This document shows positions 55,909 through 63,070 of a stretch of DNA of 64,000 bases, piece by piece. The position numbers and the translations under genes are program-made. Under the pieces are notes generated by a model. It searched no databases and had not been told where the DNA came from. It worked only from the letters and a program-made list of their open reading frames with translations. The stretch is from Pseudomonas sp. S35 (GTDB lineage Bacteria > Pseudomonadota > Gammaproteobacteria > Pseudomonadales > Pseudomonadaceae). Location: NCBI RefSeq assembly GCF_009866765.1, contig NZ_CP019431.1, forward strand, positions 6,220,001 through 6,284,000, given 5' to 3'. Within the stretch, counting starts at the first letter, position 1. Every line of letters begins with the position of its first letter.

Positions 55909-56877
55909 TTACGGTGCTTTGGCCACTGCGGCGGGCGGCGTCCAGATCACGTCCTTGATGTTCAAGGGCTTGGGGATCAATTTGAGTTGGTAGAAGCTGT
56001 CGGCGATCTTTTGCTGGGCGGCGACCACTTCCGGGGTCAGGAACAATGCGCCGTAGCCTTGGCGTTTCACCGAGGTCAGGGTGATATCTGCCGGCAGGCC
56101 GAGCAGTGGCGCGACTTGTTCAGTCACTTCCTGGGGGTTGGCCTTGGACCATTCCCCCACGGCGCGCACTTCTTCAATCAGCGCCTTGACCACTTCAGGG
56201 TGCTGCTCGGCGTAGGGCTTGGTCGCCAGGTAGAACTGGTGGTTGTCGGCGATGCCGGTGCCGTCACGCAGGGTGCGCGCTTGCAGTTGTTTCTCGGCGG
56301 CAGCCTGGTACGGGTCCCAGATCACCCAGGCATCTACGCTGCCACGTTCGAACGCGGCGCGGGCATCGGCGGGCGGCAGGAACACGGTCTGCACGTCGGT
56401 GTATTTGAGGCCGGCATCTTCCAGTGCACGCACCAGCAGGTAGTGCACGTTGGAGCCTTTGTTGAGCACGATTTTCTTGCCCTTGAGCTCGGCCACCGAT
56501 TTGATCGTCGAGTCTTTCGGCACCAGGATCGCTTCACTGGTCGGCGCTGGCGGCTCGTAGGCCACGTAGAGCAGGTCGGCACCGGCAGCCTGGGCGAACA
56601 CTGGCGGGGTTTCGCCGGTAACGCCGAAGTCGATGGAACCGACGTTCAGGCCTTCAAGCAATTGCGGGCCGCCGGGAAACTCAGTCCATTGCACCTGCAC
56701 GCCTTGGGCGGCCAGGCGTTTTTCCAGGGTGCCCTTGGCCTTGAGCAGCACCAGCGTGCCGTATTTCTGATAACCGATCCGAAGCGTCTCGGCGGCTTGA
56801 GCTTGAACGATGGCGCCGAAGGACACAGCCGCAGCAAACAGTGCGACCAGACCACGACGCAAGATGACAGTGCGCAT
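55909..56877 (-). CDS. ssuA: aliphatic sulfonate-binding periplasmic protein
   Basis: A 322-aa exported binding protein. The signal peptide ends near residue 28 (AIVQAQA/AE), followed by [40 protein letters not shown] and [18 protein letters not shown] are SsuA signatures. It delivers sulfonates to SsuBC. It lies between ssuE (92 bp upstream) and ssuD (25 bp downstream). Confidence 0.94.
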   Translation of the reverse strand: MRTVILRRGLVALFAAAVSFGAIVQAQAAETLRIGYQKYGTLVLLKAKGTLEKRLAAQGVQVQWTEFPGGPQLLEGLNVGSIDFGVTGETPPVFAQAAGADLLYVAYEPPAPTSEAILVPKDSTIKSVAELKGKKIVLNKGSNVHYLLVRALEDAGLKYTDVQTVFLPPADARAAFERGSVDAWVIWDPYQAAAEKQLQARTLRDGTGIADNHQFYLATKPYAEQHPEVVKALIEEVRAVGEWSKANPQEVTEQVAPLLGLPADITLTSVKRQGYGALFLTPEVVAAQQKIADSFYQLKLIPKPLNIKDVIWTPPAAVAKAP

Positions 56878-56969
56878 GGCGCTCTCTCCAAATATGCGAT
56901 TAGGGTTTTGGCTGCACCTGCTTGGCCGTTGGCGGCTGAGTAAGGTGAGTGTTTCTTAAAGGGTAAGGC

Positions 56970-57563
56970 TCAGATGCTCCAGCGAGCAGTCAACAAACGG
57001 TCATTCAACACATGGGGGTCCAACGGTTTCGGGCGGCGGGCCATGGCGCTGTAGAGCGTCTCCAGGGCCTCGTGCAAACGGTGTTCGAGCACAGGCACCA
57101 GTTGCGCCTGGGCGCTGCCTTCGGCGTAGGCGATCTGGCTGTCTTCGGCAAAAATGCCGTGGAGCAATTCCTGGGCTTTCAACGCCGACAGCACCGGCTT
57201 AAGGGCGTAGTCCACCGCCAGCATGTGCGCGATGCTGCCGCCAGTGGCCATTGGCAACACGATCTTGTGGGCCAGGGCGCGTTCGGGCAGCAGGTCGAGC
57301 ACGGTTTTCAGCGCGCCGGAGAACGAGGCCTTGTACACCGGGGTGGCGATCACCAAACCATCGGCGTTAGCCACCTGTTGCAGCAGGTCGATGACCTTGG
57401 GGCTGTCAAAGCGCGCATGCAGCAAGTCTTCGGCCGGGAAGTCCCTTACCTGATAACTCACCACTTCAACGCCTTTGTCTTGCAACCATTGACGGGTTTT
57501 TTCCAGCAAGACCCCGGAGCGGGAACGCTGGCTGGGACTGCCTCCAAGTGTTACGACCAACAT
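56970..57563 (-). CDS. ssuE: NAD(P)H-dependent FMN reductase of the sulfonate system
   Basis: A 197-aa flavodoxin-fold reductase supplying FMNH2 to Ssu[21 protein letters not shown] is the FMN phosphate loop, and [25 protein letters not shown] is the signature block. It is the first gene of ssuEADCBF, so the sulfur-regulated promoter lies upstream of 57563. AAGGAATTCCTGC precedes the ATG. Confidence 0.94.
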   Translation of the reverse strand: MLVVTLGGSPSQRSRSGVLLEKTRQWLQDKGVEVVSYQVRDFPAEDLLHARFDSPKVIDLLQQVANADGLVIATPVYKASFSGALKTVLDLLPERALAHKIVLPMATGGSIAHMLAVDYALKPVLSALKAQELLHGIFAEDSQIAYAEGSAQAQLVPVLEHRLHEALETLYSAMARRPKPLDPHVLNDRLLTARWSI

Positions 57564-57637
57564 GCAGGAATTCCTTGAGCTAGTGCCGGCGGTTCGCTGT
57601 GTGGCGATGGCGCCAATATGTGACAGACCTTATCAGC

Positions 57638-57659
57638 AGATTTATATATCTATAAATCT
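57638..57659. promoter_or_regulatory. AT-rich dyad upstream of ssuE
   Basis: AGATTTATA and TATAAATCT are 9-bp perfect arms around TATC, 75 bp before the ssuE start. The AT-rich block continues to about 57705. It is a candidate site for a sulfur-starvation regulator such as CysB or an Asf/SsuR-type factor; it could also include the -10. Confidence 0.5.
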
Positions 57660-57714
57660 TATTTTTTCATTTGTTTATTCTTTAAATGCATATACAGCTT
57701 AAAAACCGCCAGGC

Positions 57715-57740
57715 GAAAAAAAAGGCCGTCGAAACGGCCT
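57715..57740 (-). terminator. Rho-independent terminator of lsfA
   Basis: Read on the minus strand, AGGCCGT-TTCG-ACGGCCT is followed by a run of eight T. It lies 128 bp beyond the lsfA stop and insulates ssuE from lsfA transcription. Confidence 0.93.
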
Positions 57741-57788
57741 GAAAACCCCTGCTGTGATTCACTTTCAAAGGTGTTGCATTGACCGACA

Positions 57789-57856
57789 CCATCGGGGGCA
57801 AGCCCCCTCCCACAGGAGAAGGCGGTCAACTGTGGGAGGGGGCTTGCCCCCGATGG
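57789..57856. repeat. REP doublet in the lsfA 3' region
   Basis: CCATCGGGGGCAAGCCCCCT and an inverse copy ending GCCCCCGATGG enclose about 25 bp, 11 bp past the lsfA stop. Confidence 0.85.
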
Positions 57857-57867
57857 CTATATCCGCT

Positions 57868-58506
57868 TCAACGATTGGGTTGTGGAGTGAGCCGCAGGTA
57901 CGGCTTCACCGCCCGATAACCCTTCGGAAAGCGCTTCTTGATCTCTTCCTCATCCTTGAGCGAGGGCACGATCACCACTTCGTCACCGTCCTGCCAGTTG
58001 GCGGGGGTGGCGACCTTGTGGTTGTCGGTCAGTTGCAGCGAGTCGATGACCCGCAGGATTTCGTGGAAGTTGCGCCCGGTGCTGGCCGGGTAGGTGATGG
58101 TCAGGCGAATCTTTTTGTTCGGGTCGATCACGAACAGCGAGCGCACGGTGAGGGTGTCACTGGCGTTGGGGTGGATCAGGTCGTAGAGGTCCGAGACCTT
58201 GCGGTCGGCGTCGGCCAGGATCGGGAAGTTGACGAGGGTGTTCTGGGTTTCGTTGATGTCTTCGATCCACTTGTGGTGCGAGTCCACCGGGTCGACCGAC
58301 AGGGCAATGGCCTTGACGCCGCGCTGGGCGAATTCGTCCTTGAGCTTGGCGGTAAAGCCCAGCTCGGTGGTGCACACCGGGGTGAAGTCCGCCGGGTGGG
58401 AAAACAACACACCCCAGCTATCGCCCAACCATTCGTGGAAACGAATCTTGCCGGCGCTGGAATCCTGTTCGAAGTCGGGGGCGATATCGCCCAGTCTTAG
58501 GCTCAT
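57868..58506 (-). CDS. lsfA: 1-Cys peroxiredoxin LsfA
   Basis: A 212-aa peroxiredoxin of the Prx6 class. The peroxidatic cysteine is Cys45 in SHPADFTPVCTTELGF; LIHPNASDTLTVRSLFVIDP and the long C-terminal domain are typical of 1-Cys enzymes. In Pseudomonas, LsfA is a sulfate-starvation-induced peroxidase that protects cells during sulfonate use, when monooxygenases and low thiol levels raise peroxide stress. The position upstream of ssuE fits. CCAGGAGCC precedes the ATG. Confidence 0.95.
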   Translation of the reverse strand: MSLRLGDIAPDFEQDSSAGKIRFHEWLGDSWGVLFSHPADFTPVCTTELGFTAKLKDEFAQRGVKAIALSVDPVDSHHKWIEDINETQNTLVNFPILADADRKVSDLYDLIHPNASDTLTVRSLFVIDPNKKIRLTITYPASTGRNFHEILRVIDSLQLTDNHKVATPANWQDGDEVVIVPSLKDEEEIKKRFPKGYRAVKPYLRLTPQPNR

Positions 58507-58570
58507 GGTGTGGCTCCTGGTGAGTGCTTATGGAGCCCACTGTGCATGGATTGTGGATAATTTAAAAAGA

Positions 58571-58586
58571 ATAAATATCGATTTAT
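58571..58586. promoter_or_regulatory. AT-rich dyad upstream of lsfA
   Basis: ATAAAT-ATCG-ATTTAT lies 65 bp before the lsfA start within an AT-rich stretch. It has the same four-base loop size and similar arms to the ssuE dyad, so the two may bind the same regulator. Confidence 0.45.
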
Positions 58587-58741
58587 CTAGACGATAAAGG
58601 AATATTAAAAAAGGGTTCATTGGACGTGCGCAGGGACGAGGCGCACCATCGTTTCCAAGGTTCGAGAAGGCCTTGAGACGCTGTACAAAGAGGGGTTCAG
58701 GAAGGGCTTGCGGGGGTTTAGCCCGACTTGAAAGCAAGACA

Positions 58742-58774
58742 CCTTGCCCGGCGTTGCGCCGGGCAAGGTTTTTA
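58742..58774. terminator. strong GC hairpin between lsfA and the porin gene
   Basis: CCTTGCCCGGCG-TTG-CGCCGGGCAAGG is a 12-bp perfect stem followed by TTTTT on the plus strand. On the minus strand, where the porin transcript ends, the downstream tract is poorer (TGTCTTGCTTT). It probably terminates the porin gene, though its better orientation is plus. Confidence 0.8.
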
Positions 58775-58798
58775 CAGCCTTACAACAGCTTCACGCTA

Positions 58799-60205
58799 CT
58801 AGAACAGTGGCAGCGAGTAGCTGACGATCAGACGGTTTTCGTCCTGATTGCGCTGGCCGGCAATGTCGTTGCGCCACATGGCGTTTTTCCAGGCTACGCC
58901 AACGTTCTTCAGCGGACCTTGTGGCACGACGTAGGCAACAGTGATGTCACGTTCCCACTCGCTCGCGCCGTTGGAGTTCACAGTAGGTTGCGGCGTTGTA
59001 GAGCCGACCTTGCCGGCAGTGTCGATGTTATCGCCACGCAGGTAAACCACACCGGCGGTCAGGCCAGGCACGCCAACCTTGGCGAAGTCATAAGCGTAGC
59101 GAGCTTGCCAGGTGCGTTCGCCAGCGCGAGCGAACTTGGCGATCTGCATGTCAGTGGTCAGATAGGCCGACGCACCGTCGCCCTGGTTCAGGAACGGGAA
59201 GTCACTGTTGCCGTTGCTGGCCTGGTAACCGCCACCGAAGGTGTGACCTTCAACGGTGTACAGAAACAAGCCGCTGTACAGGTTGTTGTCAACTTTACCC
59301 TTGGTGATGTTGTTACCGGCGGCGTTAGTACCGTAGTCACCGCTGGTGTAGTAGGTGGCGTCGTTGCTGTTGTTACCGTCAGAGCGGCTATTGAAGTAGC
59401 GCAAGTCGGTTTTCAACACGCCAGGACCGATGGCCCAGTTGTGCAGCAGGCCCAGGAAGTGTTGCTTGTAGAACTGATCCAGGTTGCCGTAGTAGTACTG
59501 GGCAGTCAGGTCTTTGGTGATTTTGTAGTCACCACCGGCGTAATAGAACTTGTTGCTGTCGCGACCAGAGGCCGTACGACCGTTGGCACCTGCGATAGAC
59601 AGGTTTTCAACGTTGCTGGAGTTACGACCCTTGGCCTTTTCGATCTGACCCGCTACCAGCGTGAAGTCCTTGATATCGTTGGTAGTAATCTGGCCACCCT
59701 GGAAGGTTTGCGGCAGCAGACGACCATCGTTGGTCACCAGAACCGGCAGCTTTGGCTGCAGCGTGCCCAGCTTCAATTCGGTCTGGGAGATCTTGGCTTT
59801 GGCAGTCAGGCCCAGGCTGGAGTAGTTATCAACAGCTTCGCCGTTGGACTTGCTCGGGAAAACCGTGCCGCCGTAAGAACCAGCGTTGCCGGTCGAAGGT
59901 TTAGTGGCACCGTTGGTGCCGCCGCCCGAATCCAGACGCACGCCCAGCAGGCCGATAGCGTCAAGACCAAAGCCTACGGTGCCTTGGGTGTAACCGGAGA
60001 TGAAGCGCAGGTCGAAAGCTTGGCCCCACTCTTCCGACTTGTTCTGCGCGCCGGCCGCTTTGGTAGCGCCATCACGGTTATCAGTGTTGATGTAGAAGTT
60101 ACGCAGACCCAGTGTGGCCTTGCTGTCTTCGATAAAACCGGCAGCGCCTGCTTGCTGGGCGATCGCGCCCAAAGCTACAGCCAAAGCCAAGGTGGACTTC
60201 TTCAT
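58799..60205 (-). CDS. OprD-family outer-membrane porin (OprE-like)
   Basis: A 468-aa outer-membrane protein with signal peptide MKKSTLALAVALGAIAQQAGA and mature start AGFIEDSKATLGLRNFYINT, the OprD hallmark. Alternating beta-strands run to the terminal aromatic SYSLPLF. Its position between lsfA and tauA suggests it admits sulfonates or related organosulfur compounds, but OprD paralogues vary widely in substrate. Codon use is strongly biased to preferred codons, implying high expression. GAGAGGAGCGGTAC precedes the ATG. Confidence 0.9.
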   Translation of the reverse strand: MKKSTLALAVALGAIAQQAGAAGFIEDSKATLGLRNFYINTDNRDGATKAAGAQNKSEEWGQAFDLRFISGYTQGTVGFGLDAIGLLGVRLDSGGGTNGATKPSTGNAGSYGGTVFPSKSNGEAVDNYSSLGLTAKAKISQTELKLGTLQPKLPVLVTNDGRLLPQTFQGGQITTNDIKDFTLVAGQIEKAKGRNSSNVENLSIAGANGRTASGRDSNKFYYAGGDYKITKDLTAQYYYGNLDQFYKQHFLGLLHNWAIGPGVLKTDLRYFNSRSDGNNSNDATYYTSGDYGTNAAGNNITKGKVDNNLYSGLFLYTVEGHTFGGGYQASNGNSDFPFLNQGDGASAYLTTDMQIAKFARAGERTWQARYAYDFAKVGVPGLTAGVVYLRGDNIDTAGKVGSTTPQPTVNSNGASEWERDITVAYVVPQGPLKNVGVAWKNAMWRNDIAGQRNQDENRLIVSYSLPLF

Positions 60206-60575
60206 GTACCGCTCCTCTCATTTCTAATTTTTGTATTTCTTTGGTCTCGGGTCTGACGCCCTCGATCCACAGATGCGCGATTACCACCGGATAGTGACTG
60301 ACAAGTCAATCGTAACCTTGTGTGTCTACTACCTTCGTCTAATCGCAGTTGATTTGGTCCCTGCAGGGTAATGAGTTTTTCATACACCCAAAAAGAATTA
60401 TTTCATTCTTTTTCATACGATCTAGGAATAAGCCTTGGCATGAGACAGGCAGGTCAGGGTAGACCAACCGCTCCATAAGCTAATTCCTAAAGGGTATTTG
60501 TTAGCGCTTTTTTAGATCGATTAGTGTGGCCGCTCTGCTGCATACGTCACCCACGATCAAAAAGGCGACGCCATC
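60206..60575. other. 370-bp divergent porin/tauA control region
   Basis: No gene is visible. It carries a 9-bp dyad (60390-60413) overlapped by a 10-bp direct repeat TTTTTCATAC (60376-60385 and 60409-60418). Nearer tauA it has GCTAATTCCT...GTTAGC (60478-60505), a second imperfect dyad. These are plausible sulfur-control elements for both genes. Confidence 0.6.
60376..60418. promoter_or_regulatory. dyad flanked by direct repeats upstream of the porin gene
   Basis: AAAAAGAAT and ATTCTTTTT are 9-bp perfect arms at 60390-60413. TTTTTCATAC occurs at 60376-60385 and 60409-60418, 33 bp apart (about three helical turns). The spacing suits cooperative binding of a LysR-type regulator such as CysB. 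Confidence 0.45.
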
Positions 60576-61562
60576 ATGGCCAAACGCATATCCTCCCGTC
60601 AATTTGTTACAGTTTTTGTGTCACTAATAGTTTCTTTTAGTGTCCAAGCCGCCGATTTGACCATCGGCTACCAAACTGGCATCGATCCCAGCAAAGTCCC
60701 CCAGGCCGATGGTGCCTATGAAAAGGCCATTGGCGAGAAGATTGCCTGGCGCCGCTTCAACAGTGGGCCGCAAGTCGTAACCGCCATCGCGTCCGGCGAT
60801 GTGCAAATCGGCAACCTCGGTTCCAGCCCCCTGGCAGCTGCTGCCTCGCGCAATCTACCCATCGTTGCGTTCATCGTATCGGCGCAGATCAACAGTTCTG
60901 AAGCCTTGGTGGTGCGCAACGGCAGCGGTATCGACAAACCCGAAGACCTGATCGGCAAAACCATCGCCACGCCCTTTGTCTCGACCTCTCATTACAGCCT
61001 GCTCGGCGCTTTGAAGCACTGGGGCCTGGACACCAAGCAAGTCAAGGTGGTGAACCTGCAACCGGCGGAAATTGCTGCTGCGTGGAAACGTGGCGATATC
61101 GACGGTGCTTTTGTGTGGTCGCCCGCGCTCGGAGAGATCCGCAAGACCGGAAAAAACCTGACCGACGCGGCCCAAGTGGGCCGGTGGGGCGCGCCGACGT
61201 TTGAAGTGTGGGTGGCGCGCAAGGATTTTGCAGAGAAACACCCTGAGGTCGTGGCCAAGTTTGCCAAGGTCACCCTGGACTCATTCGCCGACTATGCGGC
61301 CCACAAAGACAGCTGGACGGTGGATTCAGAACCGGTGCAAAAAATCGCCAAATTGACAGGTTCAAATGCGGCCGACATTCCTGAGTTGTTGGCCGGCACT
61401 ACGTTCCCGGATGCCCAGGCGCAGCAAACCGATGCACTGCTTAAAGGCGGCACGGCAAAGGCGATTGGGGAGACGGCGAAGTTTTTGAAGGAACAGGGGA
61501 AGGTTGAGACGGTGCTGCCGGACTATTCGGCTTTCGTGACCGACAAATTCGCCAAGGAATAA
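60576..61562 (+). CDS. tauA: taurine ABC transporter substrate-binding protein (no partner genes nearby)
   Basis: A 328-aa exported binding protein of the TauA type. The signal peptide ends near residue 25 (SVQA/ADL), followed by LTIGYQTGIDPSKVPQADGA. RFNSGPQVVTAIASGDVQIG and STSHYSLLGALKHWGLD are TauA signatures. tauB, tauC and tauD do not follow; argA lies convergent 71 bp downstream. It may borrow SsuBC or another transporter, or be a relic. The reading frame is intact, which favours continued use. Confidence 0.88.
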   Translation: MAKRISSRQFVTVFVSLIVSFSVQAADLTIGYQTGIDPSKVPQADGAYEKAIGEKIAWRRFNSGPQVVTAIASGDVQIGNLGSSPLAAAASRNLPIVAFIVSAQINSSEALVVRNGSGIDKPEDLIGKTIATPFVSTSHYSLLGALKHWGLDTKQVKVVNLQPAEIAAAWKRGDIDGAFVWSPALGEIRKTGKNLTDAAQVGRWGAPTFEVWVARKDFAEKHPEVVAKFAKVTLDSFADYAAHKDSWTVDSEPVQKIAKLTGSNAADIPELLAGTTFPDAQAQQTDALLKGGTAKAIGETAKFLKEQGKVETVLPDYSAFVTDKFAKE

Positions 61563-61572
61563 ATGCGATCAA

Positions 61573-61606
61573 AAATGTGGGAGGGGGCTTGCCCCCTCCC
61601 ACATTT
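61573..61606. repeat. REP hairpin with 16-bp perfect arms
   Basis: AAATGTGGGAGGGGGC and GCCCCCTCCCACATTT pair perfectly around TT between the convergent tauA and argA genes. It matches the hairpin at 35595-35628 except for the loop. Confidence 0.9.
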
Positions 61607-61633
61607 GGATTTGCATCGACCTGCAGATAGGGT

Positions 61634-62935
61634 TTACAGCGCCTTTTCGAAAATCTTCGAATTACGCTGATAGTTGTACAGCGACGCCCGCGCCGACGGC
61701 AGCCGGTCGACAGTGCTCGGCACAAAACCACGTTCACGGAACCAGTGGGCGGTACGGGTGGTGAGGACGAACAAGGTTTTCAAGCCTTGGGCACGGGCAC
61801 GGGTTTCAATGCGTTCGAGCAACTCATCACCCCGCCCGCCGTGGCGGTACTCGGGGTTCACCGCCAGGCAGGCCAGTTCGCCCGCATCCGAATCGGCAAT
61901 CTGATACAGCGCCGCACAGGCGATGATCATGCCTTCGCGCTCGACCACGCTGAACTGCTCGATCTCACGCTCCAGCACTTCCCGCGAACGGCGCACCAGG
62001 ATGCCCTGCTCTTCCAGCGGGCTGATCAGGTCGAGCAAGCCGCCGACGTCTTCAATCGCCGCCTCGCGCACCAGTTCGAATTGCTCCTGGGCCACCAAGG
62101 TGCCACCGCCATCGCGGGTAAACAGCTCGGTGAGCAGCGCGCCATCTTCGGCGTAGCTGACGATATGGCTGCGCCCTACGCCGCCCCGGCAAGCCTCGGC
62201 GGCCGCATCGAGCAGCTCGGCCTGGTAGTTGCTGCTGCCCAGGCGTTGCAGGTGGGCCGGTACCTGTTGCGGACGCAGTTCGCGCACCAGGCGGCCGTTT
62301 TCGTCGATCAGGCCGAGGTCGGCGCCGAACAGCAGCAGCTTGTCGGCCCCCAGGTCGATGGCGGCGCGGGTGGCGACGTCTTCGCAGGCCAGGTTGAAGA
62401 TCTCACCGGTCGGCGAGTAACCCAGTGGCGACAGCAGCACGATGGAACGTTCATCCAGCAGGCGATTGATGCCCTTGCGATCGACCCGACGCACTTCGCC
62501 AGTGTGGTGGTAATCCACACCTTCGAGCACGCCGATCGGGCGCGCGGTCACGAGGTTGCCGCTGGCCACCCGCAGGCGCGAGCCCTGCATCGGGGACGAG
62601 GCCATGTCCATCGACAAGCGCGCTTCGATAGCAATACGCAGGTGGCCGACCGCGTCGATCACGCACTCCAGCGTGGGCGCGTCGGTGATGCGCATGCCTT
62701 CGTGATAAGCCGGGATCAGGCCACGCGCTTCAAGGCGCGCTTCGATCTGCGGGCGCGAGCCATGAACCAGCACCAGCCGCACGCCCAGGCTGTGGAGCAG
62801 CACCAGGTCGTGGACGATATTGCCGAAGTTGGGATGATCCACGCCGTCGCCGGGCAGCATGACGACAAAGGTGCAGTCGCGGTGGGCGTTGATGTAGGGC
62901 GAAGCGTGACGAAGCCAATTGACGTATTCGGGCAT
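61634..62935 (-). CDS. argA: amino-acid N-acetyltransferase (N-acetylglutamate synthase)
   Basis: A 433-aa classical ArgA that acetylates glutamate to start arginine synthesis. The N-terminal amino-acid-kinase-like domain (about 15-280) binds arginine for feedback inhibition (DCTFVVMLPGDGVDHPNFGN, VRLVLVHGSRPQIEARLEAR). The C-terminal GNAT domain (about 290-433) has LACLAVNPEYRHGGRGDELL and ends WFRERGFVPSTVDRLP. CCAGGTGTT precedes the ATG. It is followed on its 3' side by a REP hairpin. Confidence 0.96.
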   Translation of the reverse strand: MPEYVNWLRHASPYINAHRDCTFVVMLPGDGVDHPNFGNIVHDLVLLHSLGVRLVLVHGSRPQIEARLEARGLIPAYHEGMRITDAPTLECVIDAVGHLRIAIEARLSMDMASSPMQGSRLRVASGNLVTARPIGVLEGVDYHHTGEVRRVDRKGINRLLDERSIVLLSPLGYSPTGEIFNLACEDVATRAAIDLGADKLLLFGADLGLIDENGRLVRELRPQQVPAHLQRLGSSNYQAELLDAAAEACRGGVGRSHIVSYAEDGALLTELFTRDGGGTLVAQEQFELVREAAIEDVGGLLDLISPLEEQGILVRRSREVLEREIEQFSVVEREGMIIACAALYQIADSDAGELACLAVNPEYRHGGRGDELLERIETRARAQGLKTLFVLTTRTAHWFRERGFVPSTVDRLPSARASLYNYQRNSKIFEKAL

Positions 62936-63070
62936 AACACCTGGGCCTGTAATAAAAAGCAGCCAAAAAAGGACGGATCGTGAAAACGCACAGCGGGCTG
63001 ATGGTTATCGTCGGAACAGGCTTGGCGACACGCTCGCTCTCCTTCTATGTACGAACAGGCAGGGGTTAAT

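Larger units (their letters stand above)
57564..57867. other. ssuE upstream region and lsfA 3' region, no gene
   Basis: This 304-bp stretch contains, right to left, a REP doublet beyond lsfA, the lsfA terminator, and an AT-rich ssuE promoter region with a 9-bp dyad. I see no open reading frame of note in it. Confidence 0.75.

Noticed and set aside
58528-58737. 69-codon minus-strand frame between lsfA and the porin gene
   Set aside because: It overlaps the AT-rich lsfA promoter region and has no family features.
58673-60256. 527-codon plus-strand frame opposite the porin gene
   Set aside because: The reverse of a highly codon-biased gene leaves few stops; the translation has no recognisable features and the porin has signal peptide, OprD start and terminal aromatic.
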